This document shows positions 1 through 13,254 of a DNA stretch of 64,000 nucleotides, piece after piece. The position numbers and the translations under genes were made by a program. The DNA lies in contig OZ004595.1 in assembly GCA_963924555.1 (NCBI GenBank), positions 5,822,599 to 5,886,598 on the forward strand, given 5' to 3'. The DNA is from Crambe crambe (Eukaryota > Porifera > Demospongiae > Poecilosclerida > Crambeidae). Under the pieces are notes generated by a model, which was not told where the DNA came from, searched no databases, and saw only the letters and a list, made by a program, of their open reading frames with translations. Each line of letters begins with the position of its first letter. Within the stretch, counting starts at the first letter, position 1.

Positions 1-924
1 AGGGACAGAATACTTTAAAAGGACCACTACTAAGGCATTCTATTGAAAAGACCTTTTATAAGAAGAATCGCTAGGTTTAGGCATCATGAGTATAACTTGG
101 GTAAGCAGGGTCTCTCTAAAAAGTGGAACAGTGGTGTTCCCCATGGCTCTGGTTCATAATTTTACACGTGCATTAAAAATGGTGCTGGTCATATCTAAAA
201 TATTGTTTAGTTTCTGAGGGGGATAGGAGGCTTTGCTAAATATTACCGCTCTTTGAACACTGAGCAAAAAGGACCGTCTACTTAGGCCTAAGTATAATGC
301 AGAGATGCAAAAGACGGTCTGTTTATACAACTTAAAACTGTCCACAATAAGCTTCCTTTGATAGGGCGCTGATGTACACAACTTATTATATAAAACAGCA
401 GGGATTTACCCACAATGATTATTGCTCGGGATTAACTGGAGAATAAAAACATTCCTTGAGGTACTGGGCCCTGGCTAATGAAGTGGCTGGGAACTTAAAC
501 AGCTCTCAACTAGACGTCTTAATTAATTGTGTTACCACCCGAGACAAGAGAATGGGAGAATTTCCTCTTTTTGACCTCAGGGCTTATGTGGGAATGGGAT
601 GAGGATGGATATTGGAGAGAAAAAAAGCCATTAAAGTACAGGACCGCCCTGATTCATTTAATTAGGTTAATTAGGTTAATTAAGACTCTAGCACATTGAA
701 GGCTCCATTCCACAATGTGTTATGTATACTTAATAGAACAGCCTAAGCTAAAATTATAAATTTATTTCATAGTTTCTTCCTGCCTGGTTTTAAAAACAAG
801 GAAACTACTAAAGATAAGCTGTAAAAATAAGTACTAAACATACGATATGTGGTATGGTAAAAAATTAATAAGTCAAGATCCCTCCTGGATCATAAATGAT
901 CCTTATTTTATAAGTGCCTCACAT
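1..924. other. intergenic, nothing recognised
   Basis: AT-rich sequence with frequent stops in all frames. The short open frames have no recognisable domain, splice context or composition typical of the genes further right. A small TTAATTAGG-type direct repeat is visible near 657-683. No RNA gene was recognised by eye. Confidence 0.5.
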
Positions 925-1243
925 GTATTGGACCAGGGGAAGAGGTGTATTGGACCAGGGGAAGAGGTGTATTGGACCAGGGGAAGAGGTGTATTGGACC
1001 AGGGGAAGAGGTGTATTGGACCAGGGGAAGAGGTGTATTGGACCAGGGGAAGAGGTGTATTGGACCAGGGGAAGAGGTGTATTGGACCAGGGGAAGAGGT
1101 GTATTGGACCAGGGGAAGAGGTGTATTGGACCAGGGGAAGAGGTGTATTGGACCAGGGGAAGAGGTGTATTGGACCAGGGGAAGAGGTGTATTGGACCAG
1201 GGGAAGAGGTGTATTGGACCAGGGGAAGAGGTGTATTGGACCA
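925..1243. repeat. 22-bp minisatellite, about 14.5 copies
   Basis: The unit GGACCAGGGGAAGAGGTGTA plus TT is repeated almost without variation. Because 22 is not a multiple of 3 and the unit has no stop, several overlapping frames stay open on both strands; these are artefacts and not genes. The near-identity of the copies suggests recent expansion. Confidence 0.95.
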
Positions 1244-1373
1244 GGGGGAAGGAAGGGTGAATAATTCACACACCCTACGCGAAATAAGATCTATGACTTG
1301 TAACACTCTTGAGAATTGCTGGTTTGAATGATGCCCTCCATTTAAGAGCTAGTCTTACAATTAAGGAAATACA

Positions 1374-1393
1374 GGGGGGGGGGGGGGGGGGGG
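1374..1393. repeat. poly-G run (20 G)
   Basis: An uninterrupted run of 20 G on the plus strand. Such runs can form G-quadruplexes and are prone to length error in sequencing, so the exact length is uncertain. Confidence 0.9.
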
Positions 1394-3459
1394 ATCATCT
1401 CAAGAGCTCTTGTATGGAATTTCATACTATATTCTTTCATAAGCGATAGAGTAATGGGTTTTGTCATTCTATCATTAAGAAAAAAAGATGTGCTCTTTAC
1501 CGCTGAGGCCCCTAAATTGGGTGTCGGGTGGCCTTAATACGACGTGTGGTCACACAACGGTTCCCTTAAAGAGATGGCTCCACCATACATGTATCCCACA
1601 GTGGCTTGGGCATTGTGAGAATCAGGTCCTGAGGGACACCTGGGCAGTATACATAGGTCCACCGTGGAGAGTTCAGTGGTGATCATGGTGAACGCTCGGT
1701 GGAGATGTGGTGGCCGGGCTGGCCTATCACACAAAACACCAATACAAACTAACACTAACCAATGACCCTGAGTTTTCTCCTGGCAGGTACCCACCATTTT
1801 ATACTTTAGTTCCTTCTGGCAAGTATCTTTTCTCCCGGCAAGTACCCGGCATTTGTTCTACTCTAATTATGAATACGATTGCATGGAGGGCAAATGAATC
1901 CTATTACCCGGCAAATTCCCGCCCTTTAAAACTCAGCTCATCTATAGTAAAGTACTGCACAATAATGTGTGAAGGGGCGTTCCCGGCAAATACCCACCTT
2001 TTTTTTTTTTTTAAATCCTAGCTCTTGAATATCATTACAACCAATTTATGAGATGGGGAAGAGAGATTAGATTAATAATTCCCCGGCAAATACCCACCCT
2101 TTTTTTGTATTTGAATAGCAGATTTTTTGATTGCCACATTTCCCGGCAAATATCCGCCTTTTCTATTTATAGCACCCTTGAATATAGTTATAGTAAATTT
2201 GTTCAAAGGGGAGAGGTATGATAAACATTTTTTTTGTCTATAAGTGAAGACTAACCTTGATACCATCCATCAATACTCCACCTAATCAATTTTTCTTGTC
2301 CACCTGTTGCTAATGAATAGAGGGGCTTCTCATTTAAGTCTCATTTGTTACTAATAGCAACGGTAGCAAAGGCAAATGCATCACACACAGTTAAATCTTC
2401 CTCAGGCGGTAACTCAATATATATCAATTATCCTTCTTATATGGGTTCTTGAAGTGACAACCTAATGACTGAATCACGACACTAATTTTTTTTGCAACCT
2501 AATATCACCACATTGATTAGTATTTTGCTATTATTAGGGGCTTCCTCGACCTCATCCGTTGCCGGTAGCAATAGAAATACTGTGATTCCAGGGGATTCCT
2601 CTAGCCTCATCTTGGGTTGTTCCAGAGAACTAATCATCAGTCACCCGATACATCCTTTTGGCTTCTATTTAGCAGTCTAGTTAATAATTAGAGGGGCTTC
2701 TCATTGGTTTAATACTTCTCATTGATTCATTAATAATAATTTTAACACGTCAAATAACCTTTAGAATCAAAATCAATCATTTACTGATTATTAGGGACTT
2801 CCTCATGATGTATATGAGTAGACTTTGAGTAAGGGTCACGGGTGATGAGTACTACTCCCAGAGCCAGTCACCATTGAGGGAGGAAACAATATACCTACTC
2901 TGTGTAAATTTGCCAACACTGTAACCCCTGAGGCTAATATAGTCATGCAGTCCACTCAGGAATTTTCGTTGGTAGGAAGCACACTACAGATTTCGTAAAC
3001 AACTTAACCCCTAAGGCTAATTAGGAGAGCAGCATATGGCATATGATCAGTCAGCTCAAATATAGTTTGTCTAGAGGCTATATAGACAGACTAACAGTTC
3101 ACACAGTCTTGCCCGAGGCTAATTATGAGCTCAGCACCTGATCGTAGTACTCATCACTTGATTCAATATCATGTACAAAGACACTCTATTATGGAATGGG
3201 TCGTCTATAATATGAAGTGTTCTGACTCAGAGTCCACATGCACCCACATTGGTTAAAGAAAGGTTGTGAACACCACCATCGGCACTCTATCATGTAATGT
3301 GGCCCCAGGTTCTGCCCATATTGGTCAGTAGTGACCATGCATATTAGCCACCAGACTTTTAGCCACCGATCTTAACTCATTACTTAAGGTCCAGTTTTCA
3401 GCCACCATCACTACACTAGTCAGTCAATACCATCCCACTCCAGTCCAGCCACTATTCCA
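1394..3459. other. intergenic, diverged short repeats
   Basis: No gene was seen. Between about 1780 and 2160 a motif of the form CCCGGCAAATACCCACC recurs at irregular spacing (near 1833, 1911, 1983, 2083 and 2142), often followed by a T-run, so this is a degraded dispersed or tandem repeat. Positions 2280-2760 contain several copies of a GAGGGGCTTCTCATT-like motif. Confidence 0.5.
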
Positions 3460-3690
3460 CTCCAATTTGGTAGGCCACCATTCCACTTCAACTTGGTAAA
3501 CCGCCATTCCACTTCAACTTGGTAGGCCACCATTCCACTTCAACTTGGTAGGGCACCATTCCACTCCAACTTGGTAGGGCACCATTCCACTCCAACTTGG
3601 TAAACCACCATTCCACTTCAACTTGGCAGGCCACCATTCCACTTCAACTTGGTAGGGCACCATTCCACTCCAACTTGGTAGGCTACTAGA
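3460..3690. repeat. about 26-bp tandem repeat
   Basis: Roughly eight copies of a unit resembling CCACCATTCCACTTCAACTT followed by GGTAGG. Copies differ by a few substitutions (CTTCAAC versus CTCCAAC, TAGGCC versus TAAACC), so the array is older than the 22-bp array at the left edge. The flanks carry looser AGCCACC-rich sequence. Confidence 0.85.
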
Positions 3691-4262
3691 TAGTCCAGTT
3701 CAGCCACCACTACAACTAGATATCCAGTCCGGCCACCATACACTCACTATCTTTGATTGCCCAGCCACAGAGCTAGTAGAAATGAGATATCCATTTGGTT
3801 GATAATATGTACAGCCATAAAGTTCTTCTTACCAAACACCACTGCCTAGGCTGATTTCAAATGATTGCCTCAATTGTGTTAGTGCCTCTCCGAAAATGAC
3901 TGAGAGTATGTGCAAAATCAATCTTACAAGATCCTATTCTATGCCAGAAAGGTGCATCAATAAGAAGAGGCAGCACATTGGTCTCTTTCAAAATAATTTT
4001 TTTTTATCACTTGCACATTATTGCAACATGTGATAACAAGTACTTTGCAATGCATGATATTCACAAAGTCACTTTCTAACGATGTTGAAAAAAAAAAATG
4101 TCACCATAATTATCATAGGTGTCTACCAGCAAGATCACTGGAATACAGCTGATGATTGGTACTGGAATAGAAGTCTTAAATAGCACTGGCAGTGAAATAG
4201 AGAACGACTTCAAAAAATAATCATGAATAAGTGAACACCTTTCCTTAGGAGGAAATTTTGGA

Positions 4263-4346
4263 GATATCCCTATTCCTTTCAACGCAACAAGAAAGAAAAT
4301 ATAAGACTTCTTTGAACATCTTAGCGTTGAAAGGAATAGGGATATC
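4263..4346. repeat. hairpin 1 of a nested inverted-repeat pair
   Basis: Perfect 23-base arms at 4263-4285 and 4324-4346 enclose a 38-base loop. The loop sequence recurs as the loop of the much larger hairpin immediately to the right (4348-4667), although the two stems are unrelated in sequence. No coding potential is supported. Confidence 0.9.
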
Positions 4347-4347
4347 T

Positions 4348-4667
4348 GTGTTCCTAATGACTTCATTGCGCAGTTCAGAACAGGCAGCACTATGTTGTAG
4401 GTCATATGGATAATTGCCCCAGGGCAGCACCATGTACGATGATTGCTGTAAGGGTGTTGTCATGAGCGTGTTATCCTAGTAAGAAAAAATGCAACAAGAA
4501 AGAAAATATAAGACTTCTTTGAACATCTTTTCTTACTAGGATAACACGCTCATGACAACACCCTTACAGCAATCATCATACATGGTGCTGCCCTGGGGCA
4601 ATTATCCATATGACCTACAACATAGTGCTTCCTGTTCTGAACTGCGCAATGAAGTCATTAGGAACAC
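4348..4667. repeat. hairpin 2: long inverted repeat, about 140-bp arms
   Basis: The left arm (4348-4487) is matched almost perfectly by the reverse complement of 4528-4667. The loop contains GCAACAAGAAAGAAAATATA and the bases after it, a 39-base segment also present at 4284-4322. The arm-to-arm identity implies recent formation or gene conversion. Open frames crossing it are by-products of the palindrome. Confidence 0.9.
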
Positions 4668-7139
4668 CTTTAGGGAATACAGTTCATTTTTTGTGTTTTT
4701 TTTTTTTGGCACAATATTGCAGTTATGATAGTGGCCCAGACTAGAATAATAGTAACAGTTTGTAATTCTTTCGTAATAATAACACAGGAATAGCCCCAGG
4801 CTCTGAAAACGTGTTGTTGTTTTTTCCTGGTATGTACATGGAAAGACAGGACACAAGTCTTAGGGAAAGGAATGTTGTTCTTTACATGTCGTGGATGAAT
4901 ATTCCCTCCATGTAACAGTATTTTATAGCCTGAGGTGACTGGCGCTCAGTTACAGGATGTTGTCCTAGTTAGTTCATACTTGGCATAACAGGCTTTTCCA
5001 GTTAGTTCATATTGGCATAACAAGTTTTCCACACTGGCATAACAGGTTGTTCCAGTTAGTTCCAGTGGAACATGTTTCAGTTGGACATACTGGTACTCTT
5101 CCTATGGGGTGATACAGTGTTATGAATATAACACAGGCATATGATATGCATTATAAAGACACTTCCTGGATGGCCTACATACTGGAGACAATAGAGAATT
5201 GGCATGCTGAGTTTATGATAACATCATTTCCATTGAAAACCACAACTAAACGAGTGTTGCTACAAACAGAACTTCCAGGAATTGATGAATATATACATTA
5301 ATACGCAAGGGAGGCCCCTAAATTAAGAATTGAAAGTATACTCAATCCACAGCCTAGAATGGGCATGGCCAAATATAGAAGGGTGGGAAAGGGGTGGAGT
5401 TTCAACATGGATGATGCATGAGACTATGATATCACAGATGCAATGATGATCACACATCAGAGTCCCCACTGACCGGATATTTGAAGCATATAAGGGTGTA
5501 TTCCGGCAAACCAGTCACTGTGGTATTCTGCATGCTGTTCAACAGACCCACACCCATAGTAACCATCCACTCCAGACTATCACTCCCGGAACAGAACAGA
5601 ACATAATTGCGCATTAGCAATGATTCTGTTCCACTTATATAAGCATTATTAAGTGGGGGCCACAGTCAAGGATATAACCAAGCTATGTTGCATATCAGAG
5701 TTAGAAACAACCGCTGGTCACAGGTCATCCTCCAACCAGTGGCCCACCAAAATTTCAGTGCTTAAAGTATACTGGAGAGTATACTCCAGTATACTTAAGT
5801 ATACTGGAGAGCAGACCATATGTAATTTCATGATGGAACCATGGTTATGTAGGCTAAATAGAAACCAATAAAAAAACTGTTAGCACTGAGTGGAATCATT
5901 GATAACCCTGTAATGATAACATAACCATATCACTGGCATGACTGTGGAAATGAAGACAGCCTGATATTTTCAAAATGATGGAGCCAGTTAAATTCATCAA
6001 TAAAAAGCTGTTAGTACTGAGCACTGAGTGGAATCCTGTAATAATGACGTATCACTGGAACTTTCTTCTATCTCATATTTTTGTAATCAGTTGACTGTTA
6101 TTGATAGCATACAGCCCCCCCAAAAGCACATGGTGAATTGCTTAAACGTTATCAACCAGTGGACAGAAAGTCACGCCCTCAATTGCTTCAACATTTAGAC
6201 AGAAAGCCACATGCTTAATTTATTAACAAGCAGCACATGTTACTTCAATATTTATACACTCAATAAGCCACACACTCAATTGCTTCATATCAACATTTGA
6301 CAGAAAACCACTATACTTTATTGCTTCAGTGTTTATTAACCAACAAAAAACAGACCATTCAGTACAGTGTGGTGGGTTACGGTGAACTAACTGCATGGTA
6401 CTTTATAAGCCAGCTGGCCCAGGATATCATTGTGAGGACTGCATAATGTCCATACCATGTCTTTCACTCGTGACTCTGGGTGATTCAAAGGGTTTGTAAT
6501 TAGTAGAGATGAAGGATTGAATAAATTTATAAAGGTGTTACTTTTTGGGGGGATAAAGTGAAGATGAGTCCTCTTTGATAGGGTTGGGTCTTGTAGTCTC
6601 TACTAGGTACACCACACACTGTCAGTTTGCCTCAGTCCTCAGTATAGAGCCCACAATAGTGTCCAGTGAAGACCATAAATGATCTAACCAAATCAATTTC
6701 CACCAGACAACACAACAATTAGGATATATCTGATTCCCAGCTTTCTCTCTCCATCTAGTGATAAGGTCATCTCCACTAAAGATACCACCCACAAAGAAGT
6801 GAAAACAATGAAATGAGCAGTTGAAGGGAACGAGTTGAATTAACAACGCACATGAATAAACGGATAAAACCACTTGCCTAATGACGGCTAACCCCTTGCT
6901 GCACAAGCATGGAAGAACTACGTACATGGAGCGTTGAAGGGCACCCAGATTATCAACCATGTCATAATATGGTTGGAGTCTGTGGTTGGATTTCATGTTG
7001 ACTTGTCGCTTGTTGTGGCGATCGTTGGCGACCATGCAGGACATGGCCTGGAGGCATCATGACCACTTTATGTGTTAGTAGCTGACATGTTTCAGCTTTG
7101 CTGTCTCCTACTAACCAATGACAATCAGCAGCATGGCTA
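4668..7139. other. intergenic, no gene supported
   Basis: Contains a palindromic run of TATACTGGAGAG and TATACTCC motifs near 5765-5815 and repeated CACACTCAATTGCTTCA-like phrases at 6150-6320. A minus-strand open frame of 140 codons at 6622-7044 has no recognisable domain and uneven composition; I do not call it a gene. Confidence 0.4.
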
Positions 7140-7305
7140 CATACATGTGCTTCGGATCCAGGCTACATACATGTGACATGCATGTACCTCCAGGCTACAT
7201 ACATGTATCTCCGGCTACATACATGTGACATACATGTACCTCCAGGCTACATACATGTGATATCATGTACCTCCAGGCTACATACATGTGACATACATGC
7301 ATCTC
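7140..7305. repeat. short tandem repeat (CTACATACATGTGACATACA)
   Basis: About five imperfect copies of a unit of roughly 30 bases built from GGCTACATACATGTGA and CATACATGTACCTCCA. The motif is rich in short self-complementary ACATGT words. Confidence 0.8.
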
Positions 7306-9060
7306 CAGGATGACCTCAGGCTCAGTCTTAATCCTACATTGATCTATACTCCTGTTTCAACATCAACATGCTTATCTTCTAACAAGGTTATGAAATACAA
7401 GAATGGTTCTCTGGAGGTTAGAAACTGTGTGGCTGATTACCAAGCCTCTTCCTGATGGGGATTTGAAGAAACAAACAAAACCATTTCATTAAGCAGTTAT
7501 CCACCACGATAATCTTTTTACTCATCAAAACAGAACAGCTTTAGAAAGAAAAGAAGAAAACTCAATTTTTATGAGACTTGGCCATATTAGTCCAGTATGC
7601 CCCAGAATGTCCAACTAAACTGTTATTACAATTGTCCAATAATAAGTCTCAGGCATGTCAGTCCAGCATGCCCAACAAATTTCCTCATAATTTATTCCAG
7701 CTGGGTAATTCACACAATACTGTAATAGTTAAGCCAATGAAAATCAGTTGATTAAAACCATATAAATCATATAACCATATAAACCATATTATAACCATAT
7801 AATCTGTACGGCAATAAATGCACACGGAAGTGAAAAAGATTGGTGTGTGGTTTGAAAAGAAATTGGATACCACACCACACCAGCCAATGGGATTTCCAAC
7901 GTGAAGACTGGAGTCATAGTCATGTTCTGCTAATTGAACTAATTAGTTAATGAGGGGAATTAGAAACATATGCTAGGTCATCAAACAGAAGCCTCTCCAA
8001 CTGCAGAAGGAAAGTTATGATAATAATTTACCATGAGAATTTCCGTTTGTTAAAGCCATTTTGTGCTATAGAAAGAGAAGAGGTTAAAGTCATGCTTGTA
8101 AAGGTGACTCTGTTAATTAATCGGTGATTTTCTGTCCTAATGTTTCAGTTTGTCTGATTTTCTGAAGATAGACACAACATTTGCATGCTGGCATCCAACA
8201 TTTCTTGTGGTTGGTATCTCTGCTATTGTTTATGCTTGAACTTTATAACTCGCCCCCAAATTGGGGAAGGAGTGTGCACATCATGGTAAGATTATCTCTC
8301 CTCTGGCACAGAGGTCAGACATAGCGAAGCCTTATCAAGTCAGTCTGTAATTCTTAAACCAATGAAATGAAAGAGTGGCATATTTCATGGTTAGTGTATT
8401 GCAATACAGTAATTGAATCAACTGAAAGACTGAAAAAAAGAGGTCATGGATGCTTTGCTTGTTCATCTGTTTATTTTGTTTGGTTTTCTCATTGGTTTGT
8501 GCTTTTTAACCCATAACTTTACGAAGACACTAGCCAATATTTGTACTTTGTGCATCAATAAAATCTTATCACTTGTCACTCCTCCTAAAGTACAGAGAAA
8601 AGAATAGTGATAACATATACTGCATAAGAACATCCACAGTCTGAGTCGATAATGCAAATTGCATGTACGTATAAAAGCCCTGCCTGTCATCCATAATGTA
8701 AAATGCATGTATAAAGCCCTGGGGACGTCACAATGCATCTGTAGTCCATAATGCCAACTGCATGTTGACACACAAAATGGAAGATTTCTCACTGAATCAA
8801 TACAAGTTTGTTTAAGTTTTTGCTATGTATTCCCAGCAAGTCCCAGCACCAACACTCATTACAGTGATAAGCGACACAGTAGCATGGGAGGAAAGAAGAC
8901 CTGATGGACCAGTTTGTGGCCAGTAGGGCTGGCAAGAGAGAGGACAAGGGTCCAAGGGCTAACAAGAATAATAAGAAGACTTAGTTTTGATTGCTTACAG
9001 AAACCACACTAGTAGGAAGAAGACTATCGTAGCTCCCGAAGAGTGGGCGGGTGGATGAAT
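7306..9060. other. intergenic, no gene supported
   Basis: AT-rich unique-looking sequence with short open frames only. No splice-coherent coding exons or RNA genes were recognised. Confidence 0.4.
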
Positions 9061-9064
9061 TGTG

Positions 9065-9200
9065 GTGAGGGAGGGAGAGAGAGTCAGTGTTTTATGGAAG
9101 AGCTTTGGGTGAGGGAGGGAGAGAGAGTCAGTGTTTTATGGAAGAGCTTTGGGTGAGGGAGGGAGAGAGAGTCAGTGTTTTATGGAAGAGCTTTGGGTGA
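9065..9200. repeat. 44-bp tandem repeat, 3 copies
   Basis: Three near-identical copies of a unit starting GTGAGGGAGGGAGAGAGAGT and ending GAAGAGCTTTGG. The copies are practically identical, indicating a recent expansion. Confidence 0.9.
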
Positions 9201-10637
9201 GGGGGTGAGTGAATTGATGAAGAGAGACCCGTCTAGAGAGGAAATGGGAGAACCCCTTTAATTATGAAGGGAAAAGTAACAATGAGATGATTCAGATGGA
9301 AAAGAGGTTAATTTTCATTGCAAAGTTTAATAGCAAAGTTATATAATCTGGAGGAGAAAAATACGGGGAAAATTCACACAGTCAGTTGTGAGTCGAAGGC
9401 AGACATGTTATCAGCTAATTTTTACAACCAACAACCTTATAAGTACGTTGACTGTCGAGACACCGACTCCATCATAGTGGATCCCGTCCACCAGCAATGT
9501 CAACGCAAAGATAAAACAATCCCATAATCCCAAGAGCTGAGCATTATAATCTGCTTCAAGGTCAACACTCTCCCACGACTGCATTAAAAGCTTTAAATCA
9601 ACACTCATTGTGTTATTGTAGTGGATTTGCGATTATCCAGCAGATTTCACACAGCTGAGCCTCTATTATCAAGACTGGGAACCCATAACTATATTCACGA
9701 TTCCTTGTCTGCATTACAATGAAAAACACATGACCACCTATGCACAGACCCAATCTAAGCAGAGAAAGTTCAACTGATAGTATACTGAGAAAACTATAGA
9801 GAATACTATTCAGTATACTGAAATAACTATAGTATATGAATGTGGTTTAGCATAGCATAATGCTCCACTCTGCCCCGAGGTCACCGTAATCTTAAATACC
9901 AAGGCCCAATGAGGATAGAGAAAGCATATCACAGACACAAATGTGATACACTATTCAGCATCACAGGATATTACATAGAACATTGTATCAAGACTGGCTG
10001 AGACCCCAGACATCAATAATCTTAACCACAAGACTATTATCACTGCAGACAGAGACAGCTTGCAGGTGATTAGTCATCTCATAATCTTACATCACAAGCA
10101 TCACAACATCTTTCACTAGATGTAGGACTCCATCTCATGAGAAATAAACTTCCTCAACTTAATATCTATAAAATGGGTCCAAGAACTCCGGGGACTTCTG
10201 ATCCTTGTACCCACTAAGTACATCTCATATCCTGCAATGATGGTGAGTCACTGACCACATACTGACTGACCATCTGGGTCACCAGTCACATTGAGCACCT
10301 CCACCATCACCTCATATCCTGTGATGGTGACTGTCTGGATATATATCAGTATATGTGTATTTGTGTGTTTGTTTGTGTGTGAGAGTATATGGACTCCAGC
10401 AACTGTATCACTGTATGTATTCTATGTGCTCCACATGCATGTAACATGTACTGCACATGCATGCAACATGTACTGCATGCTGCATGCATGTGGTATACCC
10501 AGGTAGTATGCTTATATGTATTAAGTTATTGGTGGTTATGAGTATGGACCGCAATAAATCAGTGTGGGTAGATCTCCAGTGATAGATCACTCAAATGTCA
10601 ACTCAAGGGGACAGGTATGATCAGCGCACGGATAGAG
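9201..10637. other. intergenic, no gene supported
   Basis: AT-rich, with a TATACTGAGAAAACTATAG-type imperfect palindrome near 9780-9835 and CATGCATG-rich simple sequence near 10430-10495. No coding exon was identified. Confidence 0.4.
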
Positions 10638-10955
10638 CCCTGATAATCAACCAAACAGGACAGTGTGGGTAGATCCCTGATAATCAACTAAACAGGATAG
10701 GTCCTATCAGTGTGGGGAGAATCAACTAAACAGGACAGGTCCTATCAGTGTGGGGACAATCAACTAAACAGGACAGGTCCTATCAGCGTGGGTAAAATCA
10801 ACTAAACAGTATCAGTGTGGGTAGATCCCTGACAATCAACTAAACAGTATCAGTGTGGGTAGATCCCTGATAATCAACTAAACAGTATCAGTGTGGGTAG
10901 ATCCCTGACAATCAACTAAACAGTATCAGTGTGGGTAGATCCCTGATAATCAATG
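10638..10955. repeat. tandem repeat array, unit about 38 bp
   Basis: Copies of GTGTGGGTAGATCCCTGATA followed by ATCAACTAAACAG. The left copies carry an extra GACAGGTCCTATCA segment and the right ones a shorter form, so two array sub-types lie side by side. Confidence 0.88.
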
Positions 10956-12599
10956 GGGAAGTTAATGAGATTTATAGATGAGAATCTCATACCTAATTGT
11001 CTTTATAATTGAAAAGGAAGTTTAATCATCCAGCAATTGGTTCGATTTATTGTTTGATACTTACAGCAATAATCAAGAAAGAAAGAGAGCACGTAGCAGT
11101 CACCATCAGTGCACCATGGCCAGGATGGATATGCATGCCAAGCAAGCCTGACAGATGTTTAGCATAACGATGGTCCACCTAACATGGCTCAATTTCATAT
11201 GTCACACGGAGATCGAGTGTAATCCTATTCCAAAAAAACGTGTAATCTTATTCCATAAACTAAGAATGTCATGACACGCCATGTCACGCCATGTCCGGCA
11301 TATTTGTTTGTATTACCTCCACCCTAAACAGCCAAGCAATGCCTCTAGAGACAAGCATTCTTCACCATAAAAGGATGATTATTATAATGAAGACATGAGG
11401 TCAGAGGTCAGGGCTTTCCATTAGCTGCATGCCGTGCCACGCCACTAGATAGATGGGATCTGACAAATATTGACTAATGTTGGGCAATTTCAGGGGACAT
11501 TGGACTGGAACGAAATGCTTGTTTTAGCCCAACAATAGCAATGTGCATGGACATATGTAATACTGTATCTGGCTTTATTTCAAAACAAGTCGAGTAGGGA
11601 TATGCAAATTATGCTGGCATAGTTTTGGGCATAATGGGTTGAACCTTAATGCCAGCACAAATGCTGGCATAATAGACTTCCAGGGGTTGGCAGATATGGA
11701 GGTATTGATGTCGACTCTTGAGTTCCTTTGTATAAACTGCTGAATTAGAGTAGCCACCTATGTAATTGGTGGTGGTTAACAAAAAAAACAACAAATAACT
11801 ATTATTTTACAACTGTCTTCTGCTGCTGTTTTCTTTACTAAATGTTCCAGCAAACTAACTTGCTGCTGATAAAATTATGATGGATGACTAAAAGAGGCTG
11901 CAATTATGCTACAATAAACCATCACTTATTAATTTTCTTACCAATTTTTAAAGCATGTTTGTTGAGCATAATAAGGCAGGGGTTCTGGCATTGGAGCATA
12001 GCATAATACGGAAGGAAAAAAAGCATAATTTGCATGTCTCTAAAGTCAAGTATTAAGTTAGCCTGTTTTATGTATGCTATGTTAACCTGCATGCTTAGCC
12101 TAAGGCTGTTCAGACTATGTATTTTTAACTCCTGAGGCTATATTTATTTAGACTAAGGCTTGGGAGTTCAGTTTCAGATCAGAGGACTGCACACACACAC
12201 TTGGGTCTATCAAACCCTGGTATCACCATGGACAGCTGCCAAGGAAAATAAACATTTTTTTGCCCCCTAGACATTACACCTGGATGAGCCCTAAGGCTGC
12301 AATGGTGAAGACTCTGGTATCGCAGTACAATCAATAAAACACCAGCTGCAGAATAACTACTGAAGTAAGGCCCAGCTGAAGAGATAAGGAGCTATGGTTA
12401 TGTATACCTGCTGAAATGTTATGCTAAGGCCTGGTTTACACAATACACACACTCGCCTATCAACACCTGCAAGATAAGGTCAAGCCCTCGGGCTACGTAT
12501 GACCAAAGCTGATTCAAAACACTGGTTCGTGATAGCCAAGTATTAAAAACAGCTGCTAATGTTTATTTATTTTTTCCAAGATGGGTTGGTTGGCACAAC
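10956..12599. other. intergenic, no gene supported
   Basis: AT-rich sequence with no coding exon or RNA gene recognised. Repeated words such as ATGCTGGCATAAT near 11610-11670 suggest decayed repeats. Confidence 0.4.
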
Positions 12600-12892
12600 C
12601 ATTGCTCTGCATCCATCCATCACCAATACCACCATTGTCATCCATCACTTGTCCTCACCATTGCAGGACATCTAATACCACCATTGTCCTCCTCCTCCAT
12701 CCATCACTTGTCCTCACCATTGCAGGACATCCAATACCACCATTGTCCTCTTCCTCCATCCATCATTTGTCCTCATCATTGCAAGACATCCAATACCACC
12801 ATTGTCCTCTTCCTCCATTCACCATTGCAGGACATCTAATACCACCATTGTCCTCTTCCTCCATCCATCACTTGTCCTCACCATTGCAGGGA
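12600..12892. repeat. imperfect tandem repeat, unit about 63 bp
   Basis: Four to five copies of a unit containing ATACCACCATTGTCCTC, CTCCATCCATCACTTGTCC and TCACCATTGCAGGACATC. It keeps a 109-codon frame open on the plus strand, but the frame is repeat-driven and low in complexity, so I treat it as non-coding. Confidence 0.85.
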
Positions 12893-13254
12893 AAAAGTGG
12901 GTCCCATTAATTTTGTCCTATGGTTTTATCTCTTCTGTATCTGGCATCATGGGAAGGATTAAGTTTCTGTGATCATCGTAACCCACTAGATACCTATTTC
13001 ACATTCCTTCATAAACAACCATCAGGAATATTATCCCCCAACAACAACAAAAATAACAAAACAAAAAACAACAACAAAAAACAACTATGCACGCATATTA
13101 TAGTGAGGTCAGCGAAAAAGCTCGTTATTTTTCATATGCCCATAGGCAGATGATCTATTTCGTCACAAGGATAGATGGGTGTGGCTATCCACTGATGAGT
13201 GGGCATGTGTTTCATACATGTCACTGCTGTATAGGTGGATTGAAATGAAAGGGT

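Noticed and set aside
925-1243. CRISPR-like array
   Set aside because: The repeats are directly contiguous without unique spacers, and the DNA is eukaryotic.
847-1331. Overlapping long open frames on both strands
   Set aside because: They are produced by the 22-bp minisatellite, whose length is not a multiple of 3 and which contains no stop codon.
6622-7044. 140-codon minus-strand frame
   Set aside because: No domain, no convincing start context or partner exons, and composition like the surrounding DNA.
12581-12910. 109-codon plus frame rich in Pro/Ser/His
   Set aside because: It is the translation of an imperfect tandem repeat.
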